A DNA stretch of 57,061 nucleotides from Colwellia sp. (GTDB taxonomy: Bacteria > Pseudomonadota > Gammaproteobacteria > Enterobacterales > Alteromonadaceae). Below the pieces are notes generated by a model. The model saw only the letters and a list, made by a program, of their open reading frames with translations, was not told the DNA's origin and made no database searches. Below, piece after piece: positions 1 through 9,344 of the stretch; position 1 is the first letter of the stretch, and each line of letters starts with the position of its first letter. The translations under genes were made by a program, and so were the position numbers. The stretch lies in NCBI GenBank assembly GCA_013215655.1, contig JABSOX010000031.1, positions 1 to 57,061 of the forward strand, in the 5' to 3' direction.

Positions 1-324
1 TTAGAGAAAGTAGATATGTTGCACCGGGCTAATCATTTTCCTTCGCAGCTTTCTGGTGGTCAGCAACAACGTGTTGCCGTCGCTCGGGCAATATCGGGTA
101 AACCATCAATTATTCTTGCCGATGAACCTACAGGAAATTTAGATTCCAAAAATGCCCAAATTGTCATGGCGTTACTCGATCAGCTGCATAGTGAAGGGGC
201 AACTATTTGTATGGTGACTCATGATCCTCGCTCAGCAGCACGAGCACAACGTATGATCGAAGTGTTTGATGGTAAAATTGTTGCTGATCAAAGCACTGAA
301 AAACCTTCAGCAATCGCCGTATAG
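1..324 (+). CDS. ABC transporter ATP-binding protein, 3' part only (MacB/LolD type)
   Basis: The reading frame is open from the first base, so the gene starts before the window and only the last 107 codons are present. What remains is the C-terminal half of an ABC ATPase: the signature LSGGQQQR, the Walker B ILADEPT, the D-loop GNLDS and the switch histidine in VTHD. The N-terminal Walker A is outside the window. The LSGGQQQR...DEPTGNLD pattern is typical of the LolD/MacB/FtsE group, which powers FtsX-fold permeases. It ends 54 bases before such a permease, so the two should form one transporter, with this subunit on the cytoplasmic face. The substrate cannot be told. Confidence 0.93.
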   Translation, partial: LEKVDMLHRANHFPSQLSGGQQQRVAVARAISGKPSIILADEPTGNLDSKNAQIVMALLDQLHSEGATICMVTHDPRSAARAQRMIEVFDGKIVADQSTEKPSAIAV

Positions 325-378
325 TTGGTTGTATTTAGCCAATATCATAAATAACGAAATTCATCTGAGGATTTTTTA

Positions 379-2868
379 GTGTCTATTTCTCTTGATATAA
401 AATATGCAGCTCGGCTGCTACATAAAAAGCCGGTATTCACTGTATTAACCGTGCTCATCGTCGCTATTGGTTTAGGATTAACCCTATATACCTATTCCTT
501 ATTAAGTAGTTTGGTTTTTAAGCCTTTAGTACTAGGTGATGAAAAACCTATTATCTCTATTGAAGCTGAGTTTAATGAAAGTCACTTATTTCGTACAGGT
601 ATAGATCCTTTTGATTTATTAACCATAAGAAATGAAATGGATGATATTCAAGACTTTGGACTTTACATTGAAGGTACCGCTTTAATTGGTCGAGGGGGAA
701 ACAATAGTGGTACACGTAAATTCAATTCTACCTTTGCTGAGTGGAATGTTTTTGAATTTACGGGTGTACAGCCTATATTAGGTCGAGGTCTTACTCCTGA
801 AGACCATTTTGAAGGAGCTGAGCCTGTAATGGTATTAGGTCATAAGATCTGGACCCATTATTTTTTAGCGCAGCAAGATATACTTGATTCTATGGTTCTG
901 GTTGATGGCGTAGCTACCAGAGTTATCGGCGTGATGCCAGAAGGTTTTGCTTTCCCTGAAAATGCAGAAACTTGGCAACCCATCGAACAAAAAATACTGA
1001 CGCCTACCGACCGAACGCGTAATCGAGCATACGCTTATGCGCGTTTAAATAAAAATGTCGAATTTACTAATTTTGAACATAAATTATCTGTTTTAAATAA
1101 AAAAATTGTTGAAAGCTTGCCAGAGGATATGTTGTGGCGTCGAAACGCGAATGGAGGCTATATTAGAACGTTAGCGTTTAAGAAGGCCGTCATTACTCAG
1201 TTTTATTCAATATTTGTTACCATGTTTGTCGTCGTTTTTCTTATTCTTATGTTGGCTTGTATCAATGTTGGTAATTTATTATTAGCACGTGTTAATGAAC
1301 GTTATAAAGAAATAGCCATTCGTATTGCCTTAGGAGTGCCACGTAAACGCTTAATACTTCAAATGTTATGGGAAAGTATTTTTATCTGTTTAGTGGGTGG
1401 CTTTTTGGCCTTCTTAATCGCTGCTTGGGGTTTAGAGTTAAGTAACTCAGTTTTTGAGCAAATGTTTGCCGTTAATCATGAAAAACCTTTCTGGTGGCAT
1501 GTATCGTTAGATAGTGATGCTATTGCGGTACTCATTATTTCAGTGCTAGCTATGATTGCAATTACTGGCTTTATTCCTGCGTGGCGTGCGTTGTCTGGTG
1601 ATTTTAATGCGGTATTAAGAGATGGTACCCGTGGTTCACAAGGTAAAAAAGCGGCGAGAGCAAGTAGAATTCTAGTGATCAGCGAAATATTTTTATCTTG
1701 TGTTGTACTGGTGGTTGCAACGATATTGTTATCAACCAGTTATTCAGCAGGACAAGCTGATTATGGTGTTGATACACAAAATAGGATCACGGCAACTATT
1801 GAATTACCTACCGATGCTTATAATATCAGACGAGATACTGAATTTGAAACCAGTGATACTTTAAAAAGAACAGCAGTTTTTTATAAAATAAAAACTGAAT
1901 TAGAGCAAATGCCAAATGTTGAAGGTGTCGCTTTAATGAGTAGTTTACCCGGTACCGGTGAAGGGGCGAGCTATTTTGAGATAGAAGGCAGAGCTGCGTT
2001 GGTTTATAACGAAAATCCTGAAAGTAATAATGAAGTGGTGGCGCGTGACTCTTGGTCTGCAATAGGAATGAAGGTTATCAGTGGCCGTTCTTTTAATCAT
2101 AAAGATATCACTTCACCAGAAGGTATAATTATGATTAATGAGTCTATAGCTAAAGACTTATTTCCTAATGGTGATGCCGTGGGACATCGAGTACGGCGTG
2201 TTGGTGAAACAAGACAAGGTGATTGGCAAACTATTATTGGTGTAGTATCTGATACCTTTCATGGCTCAGCAATGAGAACATCAAGTGAAACATATACTTC
2301 GTATTTTATGTTAGATAACATCGGCTTTAGCCGTATTGATATTGCTGTACATTACTCAGGTAATGAAGCATTAGCTCAAAAGACACTACAGCAAGCCATT
2401 AACAATGTTGACGGTAATGTTACCGCTTATCATATACAAAGCTATGATGACCTAATTGAACAGCCATTAATATTAGTTTCAGCAATCAGCGAAGTGTTTT
2501 TATTGTGTGGTGTTATTGCGGTATTTTTAGCGGCAAGTGGTATTTATTCGGTTGCTGCAAATAGTGTTACTCAGCGAACTCAAGAGATAGGAGTACGTCG
2601 AGCATTGGGTGCTAGCGATAAAAACATAATAAAGTTATTTATGACTCAAGCTGCTAGCCAGTTATTGATTGGTCTTACTATTGGTATTGCGTTATCTGTA
2701 TGGGTAGTTAATCAAATGACAGATACTATGGTTATTAATGACGCTAGTTACCTTATCGGTTTGATTGGTATTCCATTATTGATTATTATCATGGTAATTA
2801 TTGCGACTTTTGTGCCAACACGTAAAGTGGTATTAATGGAGCCAAGTATTGCTCTACATCATGATTAG
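379..2868 (+). CDS. ABC transporter permease, duplicated MacB_PCD/FtsX type
   Basis: The 829-residue protein starts at a GTG with CTGAGG a few bases upstream. It has one N-terminal membrane segment (about 18-42), a long extracytoplasmic MacB_PCD-like domain, an FtsX block of three segments (about 275-405), a fifth segment (about 435-458), a second extracytoplasmic domain, and a final FtsX block (about 700-815). This is the two-repeat layout of stand-alone FtsX-fold permeases, not MacB itself, which carries its own ATPase. Cytoplasmic loops after the first segment of each FtsX block contain the coupling-like sequences ERYKEIAIRIALGVPR and QRTQEIGVRRALGAS. Such transporters usually act on periplasmic or envelope substrates by a mechanotransmission mechanism. 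The substrate is unknown. Confidence 0.9.
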   Translation: MSISLDIKYAARLLHKKPVFTVLTVLIVAIGLGLTLYTYSLLSSLVFKPLVLGDEKPIISIEAEFNESHLFRTGIDPFDLLTIRNEMDDIQDFGLYIEGTALIGRGGNNSGTRKFNSTFAEWNVFEFTGVQPILGRGLTPEDHFEGAEPVMVLGHKIWTHYFLAQQDILDSMVLVDGVATRVIGVMPEGFAFPENAETWQPIEQKILTPTDRTRNRAYAYARLNKNVEFTNFEHKLSVLNKKIVESLPEDMLWRRNANGGYIRTLAFKKAVITQFYSIFVTMFVVVFLILMLACINVGNLLLARVNERYKEIAIRIALGVPRKRLILQMLWESIFICLVGGFLAFLIAAWGLELSNSVFEQMFAVNHEKPFWWHVSLDSDAIAVLIISVLAMIAITGFIPAWRALSGDFNAVLRDGTRGSQGKKAARASRILVISEIFLSCVVLVVATILLSTSYSAGQADYGVDTQNRITATIELPTDAYNIRRDTEFETSDTLKRTAVFYKIKTELEQMPNVEGVALMSSLPGTGEGASYFEIEGRAALVYNENPESNNEVVARDSWSAIGMKVISGRSFNHKDITSPEGIIMINESIAKDLFPNGDAVGHRVRRVGETRQGDWQTIIGVVSDTFHGSAMRTSSETYTSYFMLDNIGFSRIDIAVHYSGNEALAQKTLQQAINNVDGNVTAYHIQSYDDLIEQPLILVSAISEVFLLCGVIAVFLAASGIYSVAANSVTQRTQEIGVRRALGASDKNIIKLFMTQAASQLLIGLTIGIALSVWVVNQMTDTMVINDASYLIGLIGIPLLIIIMVIIATFVPTRKVVLMEPSIALHHD

Positions 2869-2895
2869 AGTGGTATAAATCTATTTTAGTTATCA

Positions 2896-2940
2896 CAGTG
2901 CTTCACTGCATTATCAAAAGTAAGTGAAGTACTGTTTTTT
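2896..2940 (+). terminator. Rho-independent terminator after the permease gene
   Basis: A 12-bp stem (CAGTGCTTCACT at 2896-2907 pairing with AGTGAAGTACTG at 2923-2934, one G-U pair) with a 15-base loop is followed directly by TTTTTT. It lies 28 bases after the permease stop. The regulator gene downstream is therefore probably transcribed from its own start or by partial read-through. Confidence 0.75.
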
Positions 2941-2964
2941 ATATATAGGGGTCACCCAGTCTGA

Positions 2965-4347
2965 ATGGAAAATGAAAAAAATAGCATCCTTATAGCGGAT
3001 GACGATAGTCGTGTTATTACCGCGTTAAAGTTATTGTTAAAAGCGGAAAACTATCAAGTAACAGCAGTAAATACACCTGCTGAATTATTGCAGATATTAG
3101 AAAGACGTAGTTTTTCTGCGGCTTTAATCGACTTGAATTACCAAAAAGATACCACTTCAGGTCGAGAAGGTTTGCAACTTATCACGCAAATGAAAGCACT
3201 CGATGAGCAGTTACCGATCGTTGTTATGACGGGTTATAGCAGTGTTGAATTAGCCGTTGAGGCGATGAAGCTAGGTGCTGCTGATTTTGTGCAAAAGCCC
3301 TGGGGAAATGATCGATTATTAAGTATTTTACAAGCGCAAATTCATATCCAACAAATCGAAAAGGCAGGGATTAAACTCGCGCAAGAAAATGCGTTATTAA
3401 AAGAGGAAATATCAGCACCTGGTCATGACGTTATTGCACAATCTGAGGTGATGCAGTCTTTATTAAGCCAATTAAAAAAACTTGCAAAAAGTGACATGAA
3501 TATACTCTTTACGGGTGAAAATGGTACCGGTAAAAGCATGTTTGCTGATATTTTGCATCAACATTCTTTGCGTAATACTAACAGTTTTATTTCAGTTAAC
3601 ATGGGTGCTATCAGTGATAATTTATTTGAAAGTGAAATGTTTGGTCATGTAAAAGGTGCCTTTACTGATGCAAAAGAATCTCGAATTGGTCGTTTTGAGC
3701 TTGCCGAAGGCGGTACTATATTTTTAGATGAAATTGCCAATATTCCATTGTCACAGCAAGCAAAATTATTACGTGTGCTTGAAGAACGTCAATTCGAAAA
3801 AGTAGGTAGCTCAAAAACGCAGCAAATTGATGTACGATTAGTGTCTGCAACCAATGCACCGTTGGCGATATTGGTAGAACAAGGGCAGTTTCGTCAAGAT
3901 TTATTATATCGCTTAAATACCATTGAAATAAAAATTCCAGCGTTAAGAGAGCGAGTTGAAGATATCATGCCATTAGCGGAAAATTTTTTACTAGAGTTTG
4001 CTAAAAAGTATCGTCTATCTAAACAATCTTTTAGTGATGAAGCTATTTCTGCATTAAAAAGCTACCAGTGGCCAGGTAATATTCGTGAATTAAGTCATAT
4101 GATTGAACGCGCAATTTTTCTTAGTCAAGAACAAATAATTAATTTGGCAGACCTCGGCTGGCAACAAAATGAAAAGGACAAGGGCGTTTCAGGATTTGAT
4201 TTTTCTCACGCCAGTTTAGATGACATTGAAAAACATGTTATTGTTGAGCGTTTATCACGCTTTGATAATAATGGGCATGAAGCTGCAGCATCTTTAGGTT
4301 TAAGTCGAAGCTCTTATTATCGACGTTTAGAAAAACATAACCTTTAA
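2965..4347 (+). CDS. NtrC-family response regulator (receiver, AAA+, Fis-type HTH)
   Basis: A 460-residue three-domain regulator. The receiver (about 6-125) has the acidic pocket D12-D14, phosphoacceptor D56, T89 in VMTG and K111 in QKP. The AAA+ domain has Walker A GENGTGKS (184-191), the loop GAFTDA (231-236), Walker B IFLDE (252-256) and the sensor region LRERVEDI. The C-terminal helix-turn-helix contains HEAAASLGLSRSSYYRRL. The loop reads GAFTDA where most sigma-54 activators have GAFTGA, so sigma-54 contact is likely but not certain. The histidine kinase gene follows after a short gap and is the obvious partner. The target is presumably the transporter operon, but its promoter lies outside the window. 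Confidence 0.93.
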   Translation: MENEKNSILIADDDSRVITALKLLLKAENYQVTAVNTPAELLQILERRSFSAALIDLNYQKDTTSGREGLQLITQMKALDEQLPIVVMTGYSSVELAVEAMKLGAADFVQKPWGNDRLLSILQAQIHIQQIEKAGIKLAQENALLKEEISAPGHDVIAQSEVMQSLLSQLKKLAKSDMNILFTGENGTGKSMFADILHQHSLRNTNSFISVNMGAISDNLFESEMFGHVKGAFTDAKESRIGRFELAEGGTIFLDEIANIPLSQQAKLLRVLEERQFEKVGSSKTQQIDVRLVSATNAPLAILVEQGQFRQDLLYRLNTIEIKIPALRERVEDIMPLAENFLLEFAKKYRLSKQSFSDEAISALKSYQWPGNIRELSHMIERAIFLSQEQIINLADLGWQQNEKDKGVSGFDFSHASLDDIEKHVIVERLSRFDNNGHEAAASLGLSRSSYYRRLEKHNL

Positions 4348-4381
4348 TAAAATTGATGTGCACCTTTATTTGGTTTTAAAA

Positions 4382-5752
4382 ATGATGAAGAACAAACAAC
4401 GACAACAAACCAGTTTTGAAAATAAGTTACTGAAACTTGCTTTATTTACGGGTCTATTACCAACCGCATTCTTGTTTTATGCTTTGTATAGTCATGAACT
4501 ATCACTTTACTTAAAAATCATGTTGATGTTTTTTATTTTGGCGAGTGTTTTTTATTGTGCCTCTATTATTCGCCAAAAAGTTGTTTTTCAGTTAAGAACA
4601 TCTGCCAACTTGATCACTGCTATGCAGTCTGGAGATCATTCTTTAAGAGCTCACCAATATGGAAAAGCAGGTGTCTTAACTGAGTTTAATCAGGTATTTA
4701 ATGAACTCTCGTCGGCACTGGCTGAGCAGCAATTAATCAGCAAGGAAAAACAAGTATTATTACATAAGGTGATTGCACAAATTGATGTTGCGATAATTGC
4801 TGTAGATGAAAAGTGTCATATCACCCTAATGAACCCCAGTGCAGAAAAGCTTTTTAGTTGTCGATTTGATGAAATGCAAGGTTGGCCGATAAAATCTTTA
4901 GGATTACAAAGTGTGCTTGAAGGTGAGTACCGAAAAGTTGTTGAATTTGAAATTAAGGAATATAAGAAAAAGGTTTATATTCATACGGATGAATACTTTG
5001 AAAAGGGTATTAAACAGCAACTGATTTTTATTACTGATATTCAGAATCTATTACGTGAAGAAGAACGACAAGCATGGCAAAAAATATTACGGGTATTAAG
5101 TCATGAAATTAATAATTCTCTAGCACCAATCGCTTCTATTAGTGAAACTTTAACGCGATTATTATCAAATAATATGGCGCAATATGATGAAGGTATAGAG
5201 TTAATAAAAGACACTGAGCTGGTTGAAGATTTACAAGAAGGTTTATCTGTTATTACCGAACGGGCAAACTCATTAAATACCTTTCTACAACGTTATCAAC
5301 AACTCAGTCAATTACCTGTTCCAGATAAAACAGTGTTTGATTGTCAGTTATTACTTAAATCGGCGATCTTGCTTTTTGATGATTGTAATATACAGCTTAT
5401 TGGTCTGCCACTGTCTATTTATGCCGATGAAGCTCAATTACAGCAAGTACTTGTTAATTTAGTTAAGAATGCTCAACAAGCTATGATTGGAGTTAATGGT
5501 GGAAAAATAACTATTTCATGGCAACAGAAAGGTGATCGAGTCGAAATAGTGATCGAAGATGAAGGTATGGGGATTGATAATACCGATAATTTATTTGTGC
5601 CTTTTTATACGACCAAAGAGGATGGTAGTGGTATTGGTTTAGTCTTAAGTCGACAAATTATTATTAATCATGGTGGCGACTTAACCATAAAAAATAGAGT
5701 TGATAAAACAGGTGCAAAAGCAACGATCTACTTGCCAACAGGTAGTCATTAA
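4382..5752 (+). CDS. Membrane histidine kinase with minimal periplasmic loop
   Basis: From the ATG at 4382 the protein has 456 residues. A GTG at 4358 would add eight, and an ATG at 4385 is also possible; no convincing ribosome site decides. Two hydrophobic segments (about 17-35 and 42-64) are separated by only about six residues (YSHELS), so there is essentially no periplasmic sensor domain. A PAS-like region (about 120-210) precedes the kinase core: the H-box SHEINNSLAP with H241, the N-box LVNLVKNAQQ (from 357), the G1 box EDEGMGI and the G2 box GSGIGL. It sits directly behind the NtrC-type regulator and should phosphorylate it. The short loop places it with intramembrane-sensing kinases, which often read the state of a neighbouring transporter. 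Confidence 0.9.
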   Translation: MMKNKQRQQTSFENKLLKLALFTGLLPTAFLFYALYSHELSLYLKIMLMFFILASVFYCASIIRQKVVFQLRTSANLITAMQSGDHSLRAHQYGKAGVLTEFNQVFNELSSALAEQQLISKEKQVLLHKVIAQIDVAIIAVDEKCHITLMNPSAEKLFSCRFDEMQGWPIKSLGLQSVLEGEYRKVVEFEIKEYKKKVYIHTDEYFEKGIKQQLIFITDIQNLLREEERQAWQKILRVLSHEINNSLAPIASISETLTRLLSNNMAQYDEGIELIKDTELVEDLQEGLSVITERANSLNTFLQRYQQLSQLPVPDKTVFDCQLLLKSAILLFDDCNIQLIGLPLSIYADEAQLQQVLVNLVKNAQQAMIGVNGGKITISWQQKGDRVEIVIEDEGMGIDNTDNLFVPFYTTKEDGSGIGLVLSRQIIINHGGDLTIKNRVDKTGAKATIYLPTGSH

Positions 5753-5780
5753 AGGTTCTTAACATTAAAAGATCAACTGA

Positions 5781-6031
5781 AGGTTTGTATGAGTGCAACG
5801 AGGCTCGACAAAATGATAACAAAAATAGGTCTTGATTAAATTGTAGGTCGACACGAACGAAGTGAGGCTCGACAAAAAAGATATTGATGTTGAATTATTG
5901 TCGAAGTGCAGATTATTAATTCCCAATATAATCTAAGTGCTTACATCCCTGTAAGCAAACTTCGACCTACAAAAATAAGGATATACTGTTATCTTTTTGT
6001 AGGTCTATACGAGTGCTACGAGGCTCGACAA
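5781..6031. repeat. Cluster of three REP-like direct repeats with inverted partial copies
   Basis: Three copies of a roughly 33-35-bp unit ending in GAGGCTCGACAA occur at about 5781-5813, 5841-5875 and 5997-6031. The second and third begin TTGTAGGTC; the first lacks part of that end. An inverted partial copy, TCGACCTACAA at 5962-5972, pairs with TTGTAGGTCGA at 5841-5851. A perfect hairpin, GCTTACA-TCCC-TGTAAGC (5939-5956), lies between them. The cluster fills the gap between two convergent genes, so it may also act in transcription termination. It has the look of a repetitive extragenic palindrome family, but no second locus is seen in this window. Confidence 0.6.
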
Positions 6032-6036
6032 TGCTA

Positions 6037-8214
6037 TTAAACGGTTAGCGGTTTAAAAGGAATATCCCGATAACGTTTTCCTGAAGCTGCAAATACGGCA
6101 TTGGCTAATGCTGGTGCAAAAGGAGCAACACCAGGCTCACCTAAGCCTGTCGGTTTGGTATCCGAATCAACAATATGCACATCCACTTGTGGCATATCGT
6201 TGATACGCATGACCGGATAATCATGAAAGTTAGAGTTAACTACAGCACCATTTCTAAAAGTAACTTCGGTGCTTAAGGCTAACGACATCCCCATAACAAC
6301 AGCTCCTTCCATTTGCGCAGTAGCGCCATCGACATTTAATATTTGTCCACAATCAATAACACAGTCAACGTTAAGTACTTTAATATCATCACCGTTAACT
6401 TCCACCTTTATGGCCATGGCAACATAACTAGCAAAACTATAATGTACGGCTAAACCGATGCCTTGTCCTTTGGGTAAGCTTGCGCGCTGATGATAACCAG
6501 ATCTCTCTGCGGCTATAGCTAAAATATTTTTTGAACGCTTCACTTGCTCTTGTTGCTCTACTACTTCATTGGCATCATAGAGTTGATTCAAAAATGTTAA
6601 TGGGTCTTTACCTGCTTTATAAGCAAGTTCATCAGCCATGCTGCTAAATGAAAAACCATAAAATATCGCATAAACCGCACGGTACCAACCAATGCGAGTA
6701 TGTGCCTTGGCTTCGCCAATTTCGCTGCGATAATTTGCTAAACCAAAAGGATAATCATCGGCAGCACCGACATCCCCTTTTGACGGTCTATCGGTGGCTG
6801 GATTAAACAGCGTACCAATAGGTGGAAAGGCAATACGATGCAACCAACCGGAAACGTTGCCGTTATCGTCTAATGAAGCTTCAATATGTTGGGCGTTGAT
6901 TGAATGATAATAACCAGTACGCATATCTTCTTCACGTGACCAAGTTAACTGAATTGGAAAGCCTGTTTTTTCAGAAATTACAGCAGCTTCATGAACATAA
7001 TCACACTTAAATTTACGGCCAAAAGCGCCGCCTGCCATCGTTACATGGACTATGATATCTTTTGGTTCACGCTTAAGGTATTGACCGAGAACTTTTTGAA
7101 TGTCAGCAGGGCTCTGAGTTGCTGCCCATACCTCACATTGATCTTTTTCTACATAAACAACACTCGCATTTGGCTCCATCGGTGAATGAGATAAATGTCC
7201 ACCGGTGTAGGTTGCTGAGTGTTTTAGTTTAGCTTTGGCAAAGGCCGCTTTTATATCACCACGCTCTGTTGCAACTTGTGCTGGCGCTTCAACATTTTTA
7301 ACTAATTGCGCTTTGAATGCTTGAGTATCATAAGATTTATTTACTCCTAAGTCCCATTCAATCTTTAGAGTTTTCAGTGCTTTCTGCGCCGTCCAAGTAT
7401 TATCCGCAACGACGGCTACGCCGCCAATAGATCCATATGGCACATCAAAACGTGGAATCTCCACTACGGAAAAAACACCTTTAACAGCTAAGGCTGCCGA
7501 TTTATCCACTGATTTAAGCTTTCCACCTAGTACCGGACAATGTGTGATGGCTGCATATTTAAGGCCTGGTATTTTAGTATCAACCCCATAAGTGAGCTTG
7601 CCTTCAACAATATCACCTTGGTTATGTCTAGGTAATGCTTTACCAATGTAATTATATTCAGATTTTTCTTTTAATAACGGTTTCTCAGGTACCGTTATAT
7701 TTGCCGCTAAACTGGCGAGATCTCCATAGGAAAGCTGCTGTTTATTATTGTTGTTAATAACATAATGATTTTTTGCTGTACATTGCTCTGCCGGGATTTT
7801 CCATACTTTAGCTGCAGCAGCTACCAACATGAATTTTGCCGCGGCGCCAGCTTCACGCATCGGAATAAACATCCGACGAATACTCGCAGAGCCACCCGTT
7901 GCTTGTGGGCCATACTTTTCATCGCCATCCGCTTGTTTAACGGTAACACGAGCCCAATCGGCTTCCATTTCATCAGCAACGGCAGCAGGTAATGCCGTAC
8001 TGATACCTTGGCCCATTTCACAGCGCCCACAATAAATAAGCGTATCACCATTTTCTTGGATATGAATAAAAGCATTGGGATTAAAAGCGGCTTGCTCGAT
8101 TTTTTTGCCATGAGCCATCGTTTGAGTAGGAATAGCAACACCAATAACCAGGCCACCAGCGGCAATTCCTGTCGCTTTTAAAAAGTTACGTCTACTTGTA
8201 TTTTCTATAATCAT
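6037..8214 (-). CDS. Tat-exported molybdopterin-binding subunit of a xanthine dehydrogenase-family oxidoreductase (IorB-like)
   Basis: The 725-residue protein begins with a twin-arginine signal (SRRNFLK, R8-R9, then a hydrophobic stretch ending near TMAHG), so it is exported folded with its cofactor. The rest matches the large subunit of isoquinoline-1-oxidoreductase/aldehyde-oxidase-type hydroxylases, with MCD-cofactor segments such as [14 protein letters not shown] near the N-terminus and GGAFGRKF. The catalytic glutamate is E693 in GLGEPGVAP. These enzymes hydroxylate N-heterocycles or aldehydes with water as oxygen source. The gene overlaps the 2Fe-2S subunit gene by one base (TAATG). No cytochrome c subunit, FAD subunit or XdhC-type maturation gene is adjacent. 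The substrate is unknown. Confidence 0.9.
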   Translation of the reverse strand: MIIENTSRRNFLKATGIAAGGLVIGVAIPTQTMAHGKKIEQAAFNPNAFIHIQENGDTLIYCGRCEMGQGISTALPAAVADEMEADWARVTVKQADGDEKYGPQATGGSASIRRMFIPMREAGAAAKFMLVAAAAKVWKIPAEQCTAKNHYVINNNNKQQLSYGDLASLAANITVPEKPLLKEKSEYNYIGKALPRHNQGDIVEGKLTYGVDTKIPGLKYAAITHCPVLGGKLKSVDKSAALAVKGVFSVVEIPRFDVPYGSIGGVAVVADNTWTAQKALKTLKIEWDLGVNKSYDTQAFKAQLVKNVEAPAQVATERGDIKAAFAKAKLKHSATYTGGHLSHSPMEPNASVVYVEKDQCEVWAATQSPADIQKVLGQYLKREPKDIIVHVTMAGGAFGRKFKCDYVHEAAVISEKTGFPIQLTWSREEDMRTGYYHSINAQHIEASLDDNGNVSGWLHRIAFPPIGTLFNPATDRPSKGDVGAADDYPFGLANYRSEIGEAKAHTRIGWYRAVYAIFYGFSFSSMADELAYKAGKDPLTFLNQLYDANEVVEQQEQVKRSKNILAIAAERSGYHQRASLPKGQGIGLAVHYSFASYVAMAIKVEVNGDDIKVLNVDCVIDCGQILNVDGATAQMEGAVVMGMSLALSTEVTFRNGAVVNSNFHDYPVMRINDMPQVDVHIVDSDTKPTGLGEPGVAPFAPALANAVFAASGKRYRDIPFKPLTV

Positions 8215-8684
8215 TATGAAACCTCCGTTGCTAATTCATCTGCGGCATCAGAAATTGCTTTTTTAATTCGTTGATACGTTCCACACCGGCAAATATTACC
8301 CTGCATAGCATTATCTATTTCATCAGACGAAGGTGAGGGGTTGGTGGTTAATAAGCTGGCGGCATTCATTATTTGTCCTGCTTGGCAATAACCACATTGT
8401 GGAACATTATTATTTAACCATGCTTTTTGTAGTGGATGATCGCCATTTTCAGATAAACCTTCGATAGTGGTGATCTTTTTACCAGCTAATGAAGCAACAG
8501 GGGTGATACATGAACGAGTCGCCACACCATCAACATGAACAGTACAAGCGCCACATAGTCCTGCCCCACAACCGTATTTTGTGCCTGTAAATTCTAAATT
8601 GTCTCGTAAAAACCATAATAGTGGCATGTCGCCTTCAACATCTACATCATGTTTTTTTCCGTTGATCGTCATTGATGTGGTCAT
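8214..8684 (-). CDS. 2Fe-2S subunit of the molybdenum hydroxylase (IorA-like)
   Basis: The 156-residue protein has both cluster domains of this family. The plant-ferredoxin-like site uses C39, C44, C47 and C59 (CGAGLCGAC). The helical site uses C97, C100, C132 and C134 (CGYC...CRCG). It passes electrons from the molybdenum centre of the partner subunit to an unknown acceptor. It has no signal peptide, so it probably rides out of the cell bound to the Tat-signalled large subunit, as known for IorA/IorB-type pairs. It is the first gene of a two-gene operon that diverges from the HxlR regulator. Confidence 0.92.
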   Translation of the reverse strand: MTTSMTINGKKHDVDVEGDMPLLWFLRDNLEFTGTKYGCGAGLCGACTVHVDGVATRSCITPVASLAGKKITTIEGLSENGDHPLQKAWLNNNVPQCGYCQAGQIMNAASLLTTNPSPSSDEIDNAMQGNICRCGTYQRIKKAISDAADELATEVS

Positions 8685-8838
8685 AATAAACTCTTTTTAG
8701 TTGTTGTAATTGTGGAGGTTTATTTCTATACGTTATTTTTAGCTAGTTAACATAGCAACAAATTTACTAAGTGTAGCAAGTCTTTATTGTAAGTGGATAT
8801 TTTTTGTCGCTTAATTAATGTTGTTCATCTCTTTTAGT

Positions 8839-8874
8839 GCTACATATTTTGATGTATGCTACAGCTTATGTAGC
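8839..8874. promoter_or_regulatory. Candidate HxlR operator in the divergent promoter
   Basis: A perfect inverted repeat, GCTACA (8858-8863), GCTTA, TGTAGC (8869-8874), lies in the 243-bp gap between the hydroxylase operon and the regulator gene. A further GCTACA half-site occurs at 8839-8844 and a TGTAGC at 8772-8777. HxlR regulators bind such short palindromes next to their own and divergent genes. The assignment is inference. Confidence 0.45.
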
Positions 8875-8927
8875 GACACTGTAAAAAGTGTTGGAAAAAG
8901 TGCTGTAAAATTTATGGAGAAAACACT

Positions 8928-9344
8928 ATGTCATTTCCTGTTCCTGGAAAACCGGTGAGGGGTTCAAAAACCGGTAAGCCTATTATGGCCTTATTTGATT
9001 TATTGGGTCGCACATGGGCGTTAGGTATCGTATGGAATCTTAGTAAAACAGCTTGTACTTTTAGAGAGTTACAAAGTCGTTGTGAAAATATTTCGCCGAC
9101 ATTATTAAATACTCGTCTTAAAGAATTAAAAGGTACATTGTTGATAGAAAAAACCTTACAAGGTTATGCATTAACGGTTGTTGGTAGGGAGTTATTTGCG
9201 CTGATTGAACCTATGGGGCAATGGTCAATGCAATGGGCTACCTATCTTGATAATGACATTGATGATGGCATTAAAAGTGACATTACCCATGTTATCCATG
9301 ATAACAACTTAGCTAAAAATACTGAGGAGGGTAATAATGAGTGA
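8928..9344 (+). CDS. HxlR-family transcriptional regulator
   Basis: A 138-residue winged-helix DNA-binding protein. The family core is visible: PIMALFDLLGRTWALGIVWN (start of the HTH), CTFRELQSRCENISPTLLNT (recognition region) and LKELKGTLLIEK leading into the wing. The start ATG follows TGGAGA at a good distance. HxlR proteins are small dimeric regulators that often respond to aldehydes, quinones or thiol stress through cysteines; C44 and C52 are present here, but their role is unknown. The gene diverges from the hydroxylase operon, which it probably controls, and overlaps nudC by eight bases, so the two are co-translated. Confidence 0.9.
   Translation: MSFPVPGKPVRGSKTGKPIMALFDLLGRTWALGIVWNLSKTACTFRELQSRCENISPTLLNTRLKELKGTLLIEKTLQGYALTVVGRELFALIEPMGQWSMQWATYLDNDIDDGIKSDITHVIHDNNLAKNTEEGNNE

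Noticed and set aside
7765-8165. Several frames on both strands inside the hydroxylase large-subunit gene.
   Set aside because: They are antisense or alternate-frame shadows of a gene with clear family motifs across its length.
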